DNA of 44,950 bases from an uncultured Erysipelotrichaceae bacterium (GTDB taxonomy: Bacteria; Bacillota_I; Bacilli_A; Erysipelotrichales; Erysipelotrichaceae). Made by a program: the position numbers and the translations under genes. The stretch lies in contig CAKUQM010000011.1 of assembly GCA_934675465.1 (NCBI GenBank), positions 1 through 44,950 on the forward strand. Direction: 5' to 3'. The notes beneath the pieces were generated by a model. The model was not told the DNA's origin. It searched no databases and worked only from the letters and a program-made list of their open reading frames with translations. Below, one piece after another: positions 1-7,830 of the stretch (the stretch's first letter is position 1; each line of letters starts with the position of its first letter).

Positions 1-170
1 TCATTATCAATATCACCCTTTAAACTACATAAACGAAAATTTCAATGAAAAGAGAAAATATCGTTAATATTTAACCAACTTTTTTCCAAATATTCAAAAA
101 GTGCCAAAAACAGGGCGTTCTACGCATTAATAATTTTTTTGAGCAATCTTGTTTTAACTAGAAAATCATT

Positions 171-201
171 ATAAAAAAAGAGTGATCTTATAATCACCCT
201 T
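171..201 (-). terminator. Rho-independent terminator of the TraB-family gene
   Basis: Read on the minus strand, a 9-bp stem (AAGGGTGAT pairing with ATCACTCTT, one G-U pair) with a short loop is followed by a run of seven T. The stem begins within the stop codon of the TraB-family gene. The remaining 170 bases at the window edge show no gene or RNA that I can recognise. Confidence 0.75.
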
Positions 202-1363
202 AAATATTCTTTAAAAAAGTTGTAAAAATGTCTAATCCAGAGATAAATGTGCCAATACTTGAGAAAATATTGGCGAATACAACAATCAATAAGATTCTTG
301 TAACTCTATTTTTCCAGAATCCTTTTAATGTATTTGTATCTTCACCTAGATTCTCAAAGTCCTTGACCTTTGGCTTTCTAATCATAGCTTCTACAATACC
401 CGCAAACCAACCAGCTGCTAATAATGGGTTAAGTGATGTGATAGGGGCCATTACAAAGGCCGTAAGGATACTAAGTGGATGACCGAATGCCAATAGGGTA
501 CCTAAAGCACTTAAAGTACCATTCCAAAGAATCCAAGATTTAATTTGACTTAAACCAGCATCCCTGTTTGACCATAGAGTATAAATAATGATTGAAATAA
601 TAGCTATTGGAATTAACCATTTAATTACTGTTCCAATACCTTTTTTCTTTTTAACGACATTTAATTCATCAATATCGATATCCTTATCTAAGTTTCTTTC
701 AATACCACCCGCATGAGCAGCACCAATAATCGCAACTATTTTTTTACCTGGGGCATTCTTAATCTTTGAAGATAAGTAAGCATCTCTTTCATCTACTAAT
801 ATTTTCTTAACATTAGGGAATTCCTTACCCACTTCATTTAATGCAGCATCTAGGGCATCAGCTTCTTTTAAAGCTTGTAAATCTTCTTCGGAAATCTCTT
901 CATCATCAAAGATGGAACCAATAATACTTACAAGTAACTTAGATTTTTCATATAAGCCTAAACTATTCCAAATACGAGAGAAGGTAGTTTTAATAGGCCT
1001 ATCAGCTAAAACAAGTGGTACATTTAATTCTTTTGCCTGTTTAATGCCTTCTAACATCTCGGCACCAGAATTAGAGTCCATATTGATGGCCATTCTTCTT
1101 TGGAAAGAAGCAAGAATTAAGTTTACTAATAAGAAGCCTACTTTCTTTTCTTTGATAACCTTAACAATATCGGTATCACTCCATTTTTCAGGATCACTAA
1201 TTTTCTTGTATCGATCTTCATCGAGTTCGATACAAATCGCATCAGGCTTAACTTCCCCAATACATTCTTTAACATCATTTATGCTGTTTTTAGAAACATG
1301 AGCAGTTTTTACAAGATAAATCTCTTTATCTTTATAATTTAATTTCACAATATTTTCATTCAT
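200..1363 (-). CDS. TraB/PrgY-family membrane protein
   Basis: 387 aa. The N-terminal two thirds carry the TraB/GumN-like fold markers: a TAHVS motif near residue 21, the ELDEDRY segment near residue 47 and the GAAHAGG motif near residue 217. The last ~140 residues hold several membrane segments, including a helix near 248-263 and the conserved glycine/proline-rich APITSLNPL stretch. Family members include the enterococcal pheromone-shutdown protein TraB/PrgY, where the domain is proposed to act as a membrane-bound metal-dependent peptidase-like enzyme; the substrate here is unknown. The gene stands alone and diverges from cdaA with 61 bp between starts. No Shine-Dalgarno sequence precedes the ATG, but a TAGAAT hexamer lies exactly 6 nt upstream, suggesting a leaderless transcript. 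Family call is firm, function is not. Confidence 0.85.
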   Translation of the reverse strand: MNENIVKLNYKDKEIYLVKTAHVSKNSINDVKECIGEVKPDAICIELDEDRYKKISDPEKWSDTDIVKVIKEKKVGFLLVNLILASFQRRMAINMDSNSGAEMLEGIKQAKELNVPLVLADRPIKTTFSRIWNSLGLYEKSKLLVSIIGSIFDDEEISEEDLQALKEADALDAALNEVGKEFPNVKKILVDERDAYLSSKIKNAPGKKIVAIIGAAHAGGIERNLDKDIDIDELNVVKKKKGIGTVIKWLIPIAIISIIIYTLWSNRDAGLSQIKSWILWNGTLSALGTLLAFGHPLSILTAFVMAPITSLNPLLAAGWFAGIVEAMIRKPKVKDFENLGEDTNTLKGFWKNRVTRILLIVVFANIFSSIGTFISGLDIFTTFLKNI

Positions 1364-1369
1364 GACTAT

Positions 1370-1375
1370 ATTCTA
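1370..1375 (-). promoter_or_regulatory. Candidate -10 box (TAGAAT) 6 nt before the TraB-family ATG
   Basis: On the minus strand TAGAAT differs from TATAAT at one position and leaves exactly 6 nt before the start codon. No Shine-Dalgarno sequence is present. The spacing would put the transcript start at or next to the A of ATG. Confidence 0.45.
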
Positions 1376-1391
1376 TCGCATTATCCAAATA

Positions 1392-1400
1392 TGCTATAAT
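1392..1400 (+). promoter_or_regulatory. Extended -10 promoter of cdaA
   Basis: TGCTATAAT is a perfect extended -10 element. The start codon is 24 nt downstream, with AAGGAGG between them, so this gene has a normal leader, unlike its divergent neighbour. The -35 region (around 1371-1377) is weak. Confidence 0.65.
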
Positions 1401-1424
1401 GAATTGACTTATAAAGGAGGGTTT

Positions 1425-2420
1425 ATGCCAGATTATAATATAAATCTAACAATACAAAATATATGGCACGTGTTTAGAATAGTGCTTGATATCGGCATTA
1501 TGTGGTTCATTCTATACTACGCCATTCTATTTGTAAGAAATAATAATCGTACAATACAAATCTTTAAAGGAATCATCTTTATTTTAATATTTAACGGAAT
1601 TGCAAGATTACTTGGTCTTACTACATTAGAATATTTTTCTAACACATTAATTAGCTGGGGCTTTTTAGCTGTAATAATTATTTTCCAACCAGAAATTAGA
1701 GGAGCTTTGGAGAAAATTGGTAAGACTAATGCGTTTTCAAAGATCACAACTTTGTTGGCTAATGAAAAAGAAGATCTTGTTAATCAAATTTACGACGCAG
1801 CTATTGTCTTATCACATGAAAGAATTGGTGCTCTTATTTCCATTGAACAATCAAATAGTTTGCAGGATTATGTAAAAACCGGTATCGCAGTGAACGCAAC
1901 TGTTTCTAAAGAATTATTATGTTCTATCTTTATGACTACAACTCCTTTACATGATGGTGCTGTAATTATTCAAGGTGATAAGATTGCCTGCGCAAGTGCT
2001 TATTTCCCGCCAACTAGTATTAATTTATCTAGCAGATATGGTGCAAGACATAGAGCTGGTCTTGGAATTTCTGAAGTGAGTGATGCGCTTACCATTGTTG
2101 TATCAGAAGAGACAAGTGCTATTTCTATTGCGGAAAATGGACGTATCTTTACCGTTAATGAGAAACAACTTAAAGAATATTTGAGAAAAGTTATTTGTAA
2201 TGATGAAATCGAAATCGGTGATACTTCAACTTCTAGAAGAAAATTAAAGATTGAAGATGATCCTGAATTTATCATTAAAAACGAAGAAGGCGGTATGAAA
2301 GTTCCTTTTAATAACCGCTTTAAAGTGAATAAAAAGGCTAAACAACAAGCAACTGATTTTAAAGTTGAATCGGTTGATGTAAAAGAAAGTGAGGATAAGG
2401 TAGATGGCAAGCAAGATTAA
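1425..2420 (+). CDS. cdaA: Diadenylate cyclase CdaA (c-di-AMP synthase)
   Basis: 331 aa. It condenses two ATP into cyclic di-AMP at the cytoplasmic membrane. Three hydrophobic helices occupy roughly residues 18-37, 47-63 and 72-88, followed by the DAC domain with its DGA motif (177-179) and RHR motif (208-210), both intact. I chose the ATG at 1425 because it follows AAGGAGG by 6 nt and begins like the family; an in-frame ATG 21 codons upstream has no ribosome site. The gene overlaps ybbR by 17 nt and leads the cdaA-ybbR-glmM operon that is conserved in Bacillota. A charged tail of about 65 residues after the DAC domain makes it longer than the usual ~275 aa. Confidence 0.95.
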   Translation: MPDYNINLTIQNIWHVFRIVLDIGIMWFILYYAILFVRNNNRTIQIFKGIIFILIFNGIARLLGLTTLEYFSNTLISWGFLAVIIIFQPEIRGALEKIGKTNAFSKITTLLANEKEDLVNQIYDAAIVLSHERIGALISIEQSNSLQDYVKTGIAVNATVSKELLCSIFMTTTPLHDGAVIIQGDKIACASAYFPPTSINLSSRYGARHRAGLGISEVSDALTIVVSEETSAISIAENGRIFTVNEKQLKEYLRKVICNDEIEIGDTSTSRRKLKIEDDPEFIIKNEEGGMKVPFNNRFKVNKKAKQQATDFKVESVDVKESEDKVDGKQD

Positions 2421-3756
2421 AAATCCTCAAGATAAATTAAACGAGGCAAAAAAGATTGCTCGTAAGAATGCTAATAATGGAACTCTAGAATCATTTGAAG
2501 AAACTATTATAAGATTCTTTAGATGGACATCTTCGTTTGTTGATAAGTTATTCTTCACAAAAACATATGCTATTATTTTTGCCTTTTTATTGTCATGCCT
2601 AGCATATTTCATTGTGAATTTTAACGATACAAGCTTTACAGCTGCACTTTCAAGTTCTAAAACACTTACAAATGTTAATGTGATTTCTAGATATAATTCC
2701 GAATCGTTTGAAGTAGGTGGTTTACCTGAAACTTGTGATGTTACCATAACTGGTGATGCAGCTAGTGTTAATAATGCTGCTACTAAAACAGGAAGTTGTG
2801 TCTTAAACCTTGAAGGCTATACAGAGGGAACGTATACTGTAGAATTAACTACCACGGGTTATGGTGATAGTGTTAATACTGTTATTAAACCAAGTCAAGT
2901 TACAGTTACTTTAAAACCAAAAACCACTGCTCAATTTGATTTATCTTATGATTTCATAAATCAGAATCAATTAGATTCTAAATATATTTTAGGAACACCT
3001 TCATTTGCCTCTGGCAACAACAAGGTTAATATCCGTGCCAGTCAAGATACGCTTAATACGATTGCGCTTGTTAAGGCTTTGATTAATGTGGCTGGACAAA
3101 CTAACGACTTTGAAGTAGAAGCGCCACTTGTTGCATATGATGCAAATGGTAAGGTTGTTAATGCGGAAATTGTTCCAAATACCGTTACTGTTAAAGTTGG
3201 CATTTCATCACCTTCTAAGACAGTACCAATTAAATTGAATGTTACTGGTAATGCACCACAAGGATTCTCACTAGAATCAGTTTCTATGAATCATCAAACT
3301 ACTGAAATTTATGCATCTGAAAGTATCCTCGATACAATTAATGAAGTTACGGTTGATTTAGACTTGTCTACAGTAACTTCGGATACAGAAATTATTCAAC
3401 CGGTTGTTTTACCAAATGGGGTTAAGGCAAGTTCGGTTTCAACTGTTACTTTAAAGGCTACTTTGGGTGCAACAAGCGAAAAAGTGATTGAGAATGTAAC
3501 TTTAAACTCAATCAACAATAATAATGGTTATGGTGTAAGCTACGCAGACACCTTGAAAGTTTCATTAATTATTAAAGGAACTCAAAGTAATATTGATAAA
3601 GTTAGTGCTTCTGATTTCTTTGTCTATGTAGATTTTAAGGATTTAGAACCAGGAACATATGATTTACCAATTTCAGTAAATATAAATACAGATGCTTATG
3701 TATCTGCTGAAGTAAATCCAAAGAATTTAAATATTACATTAGTATCACAGGAGTAA
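2404..3756 (+). CDS. cdaR: YbbR-domain protein CdaR, regulator of CdaA
   Basis: 450 aa. There is one membrane helix near residues 52-72, then an extracytoplasmic region of repeated beta-rich YbbR-like domains, visible as recurrent V-T-V-T-L and L-x-V-S/T patterns to the C-terminus. In Bacillus and Listeria the CdaR homologue binds CdaA and tunes c-di-AMP production. The start lies inside cdaA (17-nt overlap) behind a GAGGATAAGG-type ribosome site, implying translational coupling. glmM follows after only 4 nt. The N-terminal ~45 residues are charged and cytoplasmic. The assignment rests on the repeat pattern and the conserved gene order. Confidence 0.88.
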   Translation: MASKIKNPQDKLNEAKKIARKNANNGTLESFEETIIRFFRWTSSFVDKLFFTKTYAIIFAFLLSCLAYFIVNFNDTSFTAALSSSKTLTNVNVISRYNSESFEVGGLPETCDVTITGDAASVNNAATKTGSCVLNLEGYTEGTYTVELTTTGYGDSVNTVIKPSQVTVTLKPKTTAQFDLSYDFINQNQLDSKYILGTPSFASGNNKVNIRASQDTLNTIALVKALINVAGQTNDFEVEAPLVAYDANGKVVNAEIVPNTVTVKVGISSPSKTVPIKLNVTGNAPQGFSLESVSMNHQTTEIYASESILDTINEVTVDLDLSTVTSDTEIIQPVVLPNGVKASSVSTVTLKATLGATSEKVIENVTLNSINNNNGYGVSYADTLKVSLIIKGTQSNIDKVSASDFFVYVDFKDLEPGTYDLPISVNINTDAYVSAEVNPKNLNITLVSQE

Positions 3757-3760
3757 AATT

Positions 3761-5101
3761 ATGGGTAAATATTTTGGAACAGATGGTATTAGGGGAGATG
3801 CTAATACTACATTATCTTTAGAAACAGCTTTGAAAATTGGACGTTATGTTGGTAACTATTACAAGAAAAACGGTCAAGGAAAGATTGTTGTTGGTAAGGA
3901 TACGCGTTTATCAAGTTCGATGTTTGAAAATGCTCTAGCTGCAGCTATATCAAGCTGTGGCTCAGACGTTTATCTTTTAGGCTATTGTTCAACACCTTGT
4001 TTGGCATATGTGGCTGAAAAAGAAAAGTTTGATGCAGGTATTATGATTTCGGCATCACACAATCCGTTTAGTGACAATGGCATTAAACTATTTGGCAACA
4101 ATGGAGTTAAATTAGCTGAAGAAGTTTTATTATTAATCGAAGATTACATTGATAATCCTGTAGGTATCGAATATGCAACTAAGGATCAAATTGGCCATAT
4201 TTATGAATATTCAAGGGGTATTGAAGAATATAAAGAACATATTAATGACTTATATCCACTTGATTTGAGTGGCTATAAGTTGATAGTTGATCTAGCAAAC
4301 GGTTCTAATTGCGTAACCGCTAAGGATGTTCTTAACAAGACCAAGGCTGAAGTAACTTATATCAATGATGATTTCAATGGTATAAATATCAACAATAAGT
4401 GTGGTAGTACTCACTTACAAATGTTACAAGAAAAAGTAAAAGAAGGCGATTATGATCTTGGCTTTGCGTTTGATGGCGATGCCGATAGAGTGCTTTTTGT
4501 TGATCATAAAGGCGATGTAATAGATGGTGATAAGATTATGTATATGTTATCTAAATACCTTAAGGAACATAATCTATTAACTAATAACACTTTAGTTACT
4601 ACTGTTATGTCTAATATGGGCTTATTCAAGGCTTTAGAAAAGATTGATATTAATACTAATATTACACCAGTTGGTGATAAGTATGTATTGGAGTCAATGT
4701 TAAATAATGACTTCGTGATTGGTGGTGAACAATCAGGTCACATCATTTATAAAAATGATGCAAATTATGGTGATGGTCTAAGAAATGCCTTGTTTGTACT
4801 AAAAGTACTTCAAGAAAAGAATATAAATATTGATGAGGCTACAAGTGAGCTTAGAGTTTATCCACAATTATTGGTTAATCAAAGAGTTGTTGATAAGACG
4901 ATTGTCTTAAATGATGAAACAATTAATTCTAAGATTAAGGAAATTAGTGATGAACTAGGTGATAACGGTAGAATTTTGGTTAGACCTAGTGGTACTGAAC
5001 CTTTGATTAGGGTAATGGTTGAGGCTGAAACTGATGAATTGTGTCATAAAGATGTTTATGAGGTAATTGATTTAATTAAGGAAAAGGGTTATTGTGCTTA
5101 A
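3761..5101 (+). CDS. glmM: Phosphoglucosamine mutase GlmM
   Basis: 446 aa, the usual length. It interconverts glucosamine-6-phosphate and glucosamine-1-phosphate for UDP-GlcNAc and peptidoglycan synthesis. All four active-site elements are present: the phosphoserine loop SASHNP (Ser99), the metal loop DGDADR (near residue 240), the sugar-binding GEQSGH loop and the phosphate-binding RPSGTEP loop near the C-terminus. It is the third gene of cdaA-cdaR-glmM; in other Bacillota GlmM binds and inhibits CdaA. The stop codon abuts the ATG of the following response regulator with no spacer, so this envelope/c-di-AMP operon appears to run into a two-component system. Confidence 0.97.
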   Translation: MGKYFGTDGIRGDANTTLSLETALKIGRYVGNYYKKNGQGKIVVGKDTRLSSSMFENALAAAISSCGSDVYLLGYCSTPCLAYVAEKEKFDAGIMISASHNPFSDNGIKLFGNNGVKLAEEVLLLIEDYIDNPVGIEYATKDQIGHIYEYSRGIEEYKEHINDLYPLDLSGYKLIVDLANGSNCVTAKDVLNKTKAEVTYINDDFNGININNKCGSTHLQMLQEKVKEGDYDLGFAFDGDADRVLFVDHKGDVIDGDKIMYMLSKYLKEHNLLTNNTLVTTVMSNMGLFKALEKIDINTNITPVGDKYVLESMLNNDFVIGGEQSGHIIYKNDANYGDGLRNALFVLKVLQEKNINIDEATSELRVYPQLLVNQRVVDKTIVLNDETINSKIKEISDELGDNGRILVRPSGTEPLIRVMVEAETDELCHKDVYEVIDLIKEKGYCA

Positions 5102-5758
5102 ATGAAAAAAATTATCAATGTCGTTGAGGATGAAAAAGATCTTAACGAACTAGTAAAGAGATATCTTGAAAAAGAGGGGTATATCGTAAATTCATACCTT
5201 ACTTTTGATGAGGCTTATGCTCACTTAGATGATGAAGTTGACTTATGGGTTTTGGATATCATGCTAGATGATAAGAGTGGCTTTGACTTAATTGAGGAAA
5301 TTAAGTCACGTGACCAAAATAAACCGGTTATTTTCATGTCTGCTCGTGATAAAGAATTTGACCGTATTATAGGACTAGAAAAAGGCAGTGATGACTATAT
5401 CACTAAGCCTTTCTCTCCTAAGGAAATGGTATTAAGAGTAAATAACATTATCAAAAGAGTATATAAGGAAGATGCTAGAATCAATGTTGATGGTTATCTT
5501 ATTGATGAAGGTAAACGCATTGTTTATGATGACAACAACAATGTTATCGATTTAACTACTAAAGAATTTGATCTTTTGATGTTGTTTGTTAAGAATAGAG
5601 GAACGGCTTTTTTAAGAGAACAAATCCTTGAAAAAGTATGGGATGATAACTATTTTGGTAGTGATCGTGTTGTTGACGATACGCTTAGAAGACTTAGAAA
5701 GAAGATGCCAAAAATTAATATTCAAACTATTTATGGCTTTGGTTATCGTTTAAGTTAG
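5102..5758 (+). CDS. OmpR-family response regulator
   Basis: 218 aa. The receiver domain (1-115) has the acidic pocket (VEDE), phospho-acceptor Asp52, Ser80 and Lys102. The C-terminal winged-helix DNA-binding domain (about 125-218) ends in the usual TIYGFGYRL hairpin. The ATG directly follows the glmM stop codon, and the kinase gene begins 1 nt after this stop, so the pair is probably cotranscribed with glmM. The targets are not evident. It is not the closest match to WalR or PhoP by eye, so no symbol is given. Confidence 0.93.
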   Translation: MKKIINVVEDEKDLNELVKRYLEKEGYIVNSYLTFDEAYAHLDDEVDLWVLDIMLDDKSGFDLIEEIKSRDQNKPVIFMSARDKEFDRIIGLEKGSDDYITKPFSPKEMVLRVNNIIKRVYKEDARINVDGYLIDEGKRIVYDDNNNVIDLTTKEFDLLMLFVKNRGTAFLREQILEKVWDDNYFGSDRVVDDTLRRLRKKMPKINIQTIYGFGYRLS

Positions 5759-5759
5759 T

Positions 5760-7070
5760 ATGAAAAGATTAAAAATCTGGATAAATGGCTTTAATTTAAT
5801 ACAACAATATTTTGTTGTGTCTTTTTTAGCCATTTTTGTTTTTATGTTATTTATATTTCAATATTTGAATTTCAATATTGATACTTTTACTAATGAACAA
5901 ATGTTCAGTTATCTACATAAATCTCAAAATTCTTTCTTGGATGCTTCTACAGTTGATTTTGATTATATTGATAATAATTGTACTCATTATATTTATAAGT
6001 TTGGAAGTGAAGTTGATAATGAAATCGTTCATGAAATTCTTTCAAATGAAAAGGATGGAATTATCAGTTCTAAAGATAATATCTTAGAGGTAGGTGATCA
6101 ACGTTTTGTTTATAGTATTAGAAATATTGGAGATGCTTATTTAATATCAATAATTAAAGATGATTATCGCAGAGAATTTAAAAGTTCATTAATATCAGGT
6201 ATTTCTAATTCGTCTATCGTTATTATTGTCATTGTCTTTATGATTTTAATGATGTGGGTTTATTCCTTAATTCATCCCTTAAATCAAATTAGAAATTATA
6301 TAAAAAAAGTTAAAGATGGTGAAAAGGCCACGCTTGTTATTAAAAGAAATGATGAAATAGGTGAAGTGGCTGAGGCTATTGTAGATATGACAGATGAATT
6401 ATCAGCACAAGAGAGAATCAGAGAAGAGATGATTCAAAACATATCTCATGATTTAAAAACACCTATCGCAACTATTAAGTCTTATAGTGAAAGCATTAAA
6501 GATGGCATTTATCCTTATGATACTCTAGAGAAGAGCGTTGATGTTATTATTGAGCATGCTGATCGTTTGGAAAAGAAAGTATATTCTTTGATTACTTATA
6601 ATAAAATTGGTTATCTTCAAGATAATGATGAAGATGCCAAGGCTGATATGCGTGATGTGATTGAAAAGGCTATTCTTTCATGCAAAGTATTAAGAAATGA
6701 TGTTTCGATTGATACTAGTGATGTTATGAATGATATTTATTTCCATGGTGAAGAAGAGGCCTGGAGAACAGCTGTTGAAAACCTTTTGGATAATGCCCTA
6801 AGGTATGCCAAAAGCGAGATAAGATTTACTTTAAGTCCAGATTTATTTGAAATATTTGATGATGGCCCTTTAATGAGCAAGGATCGTTTGGATAAATTAT
6901 TTAAGCCTTATGAAAAAGGGAATAAGGGTAACTTTGGCTTAGGCTTGTCAATAGTTAAAAGGGTATGTGATACTTTTGGTTATTGTGTTGTAGGTGAAAA
7001 TAAAAATGATGGTGTAGTTTTTAGAATCTATTGTAATAACACTAAGGCTAAAGGGAAAAAGAAAGTATAA
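5760..7070 (+). CDS. Membrane sensor histidine kinase
   Basis: 436 aa. Helices near residues 17-36 and 150-170 bracket an extracytoplasmic sensor of about 110 residues. A HAMP segment follows (about 172-220), then the HisKA motif SHDLKTP with His230, and a HATPase domain with N box NLLDNALRYA and G2 box GLGLSIVKR. The G1 region reads FDDGPLMS, shorter than the common DxGxG pattern, but similar sequences are found in active kinases. No Shine-Dalgarno sequence precedes the ATG, so translation probably couples to the regulator one nucleotide upstream. Signal unknown; linkage to cdaA/glmM hints at cell-envelope sensing (inference). Confidence 0.92.
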   Translation: MKRLKIWINGFNLIQQYFVVSFLAIFVFMLFIFQYLNFNIDTFTNEQMFSYLHKSQNSFLDASTVDFDYIDNNCTHYIYKFGSEVDNEIVHEILSNEKDGIISSKDNILEVGDQRFVYSIRNIGDAYLISIIKDDYRREFKSSLISGISNSSIVIIVIVFMILMMWVYSLIHPLNQIRNYIKKVKDGEKATLVIKRNDEIGEVAEAIVDMTDELSAQERIREEMIQNISHDLKTPIATIKSYSESIKDGIYPYDTLEKSVDVIIEHADRLEKKVYSLITYNKIGYLQDNDEDAKADMRDVIEKAILSCKVLRNDVSIDTSDVMNDIYFHGEEEAWRTAVENLLDNALRYAKSEIRFTLSPDLFEIFDDGPLMSKDRLDKLFKPYEKGNKGNFGLGLSIVKRVCDTFGYCVVGENKNDGVVFRIYCNNTKAKGKKKV

Positions 7071-7071
7071 T
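7066..7071 (+). promoter_or_regulatory. TATAAT exactly 6 nt before the hydrolase ATG
   Basis: A perfect -10 hexamer spans the stop codon of the kinase gene and sits 6 nt upstream of the next ATG, which has no Shine-Dalgarno sequence. This geometry fits an internal promoter producing a leaderless mRNA. Confidence 0.5.
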
Positions 7072-7077
7072 TGACTT

Positions 7078-7830
7078 ATGAGTTTTGTAAGAATTGATGA
7101 TATTGATATTTATTATGAATTAAATGGTGACAAGGGTAAGGATGTCATTCTTTTACATGGTTGGGGACAGAATACAATTATGATGGATTTTATTGCTCAA
7201 TCATTAAAGGAACACTTTAAAGTCTATAATATTGATTTACCAGGTTTTGGAAGGAGTGAGGAACCGAAAACTGCTTATTCAATTGAAGATTATGTTGAAA
7301 TGTTAAGACAATTTGTAGAACTAAATCAAATCGAAAATCCAATTTTAATTGGTCATTCTTTTGGTTGCCGCATTTCTTTGTTGTATGCCTATAAGTATCC
7401 TGTTAATAAGATGGTGCTAACAGGTGCAGCTGGTGTTATGGCAAAACATGATCTTGAATGGTACTTAAGAGTTTATAGCTATAAAGCTGGCAAGATTTTA
7501 TTGAAACCGTTTAAGGGTTTAAGTGCTAAACTTAGACAAAATGCCGGTAGCAGCGATTATAAAAATGCTAGTGAAATCATGAAACAAATACTTGTTAAGA
7601 CTGTTAACTTTGATATTAGCCCTTATTTAAAGGATATTAAACCAGAAACATTGTTGGTTTTTGGTGAGAATGATGAGGCTACGCCGCTTTGGATGGGCAA
7701 GAAGATGGAAAAGCAAATGCCTGATGCGACTTTGGTTGTCTTTGAAGGTGATGATCATTTCGCTTATTTCCACCAACCGGATCGTTTTTGCAGAGTATTG
7801 GATGCGTTTTTAAGGAGAGACTATGAATAA
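7078..7830 (+). CDS. Alpha/beta-hydrolase fold protein
   Basis: 250 aa, cytoplasmic, no signal peptide. Catalytic elements are complete: oxyanion-hole HGWG (27-30), nucleophile elbow GHSFG with Ser94, acid GENDEATP with Asp199, and base DDHF with His227. A cap domain lies near 120-175. The substrate is not predictable. It overlaps the following MurF-like gene by 8 nt, a tight coupling that suggests a shared role in the envelope, but this is inference. The start at 7078 is supported by the family-typical N-terminus; translation would need a leaderless transcript or coupling since no ribosome site is visible. Confidence 0.85.
   Translation: MSFVRIDDIDIYYELNGDKGKDVILLHGWGQNTIMMDFIAQSLKEHFKVYNIDLPGFGRSEEPKTAYSIEDYVEMLRQFVELNQIENPILIGHSFGCRISLLYAYKYPVNKMVLTGAAGVMAKHDLEWYLRVYSYKAGKILLKPFKGLSAKLRQNAGSSDYKNASEIMKQILVKTVNFDISPYLKDIKPETLLVFGENDEATPLWMGKKMEKQMPDATLVVFEGDDHFAYFHQPDRFCRVLDAFLRRDYE

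Noticed and set aside
1..170. Possible RNA gene or gene end at the left edge
   Set aside because: AT-rich sequence without cloverleaf, ribosome site or coding frame that I can support.
912..1301. 129-codon open frame on the plus strand within the TraB-family gene
   Set aside because: Antisense to a well-supported gene, no ribosome site and no recognisable domain.
2000..2410. 136-codon open frame on the minus strand within cdaA
   Set aside because: Antisense to the DAC domain and its tail; no start signal and Ser/Leu-rich composition.
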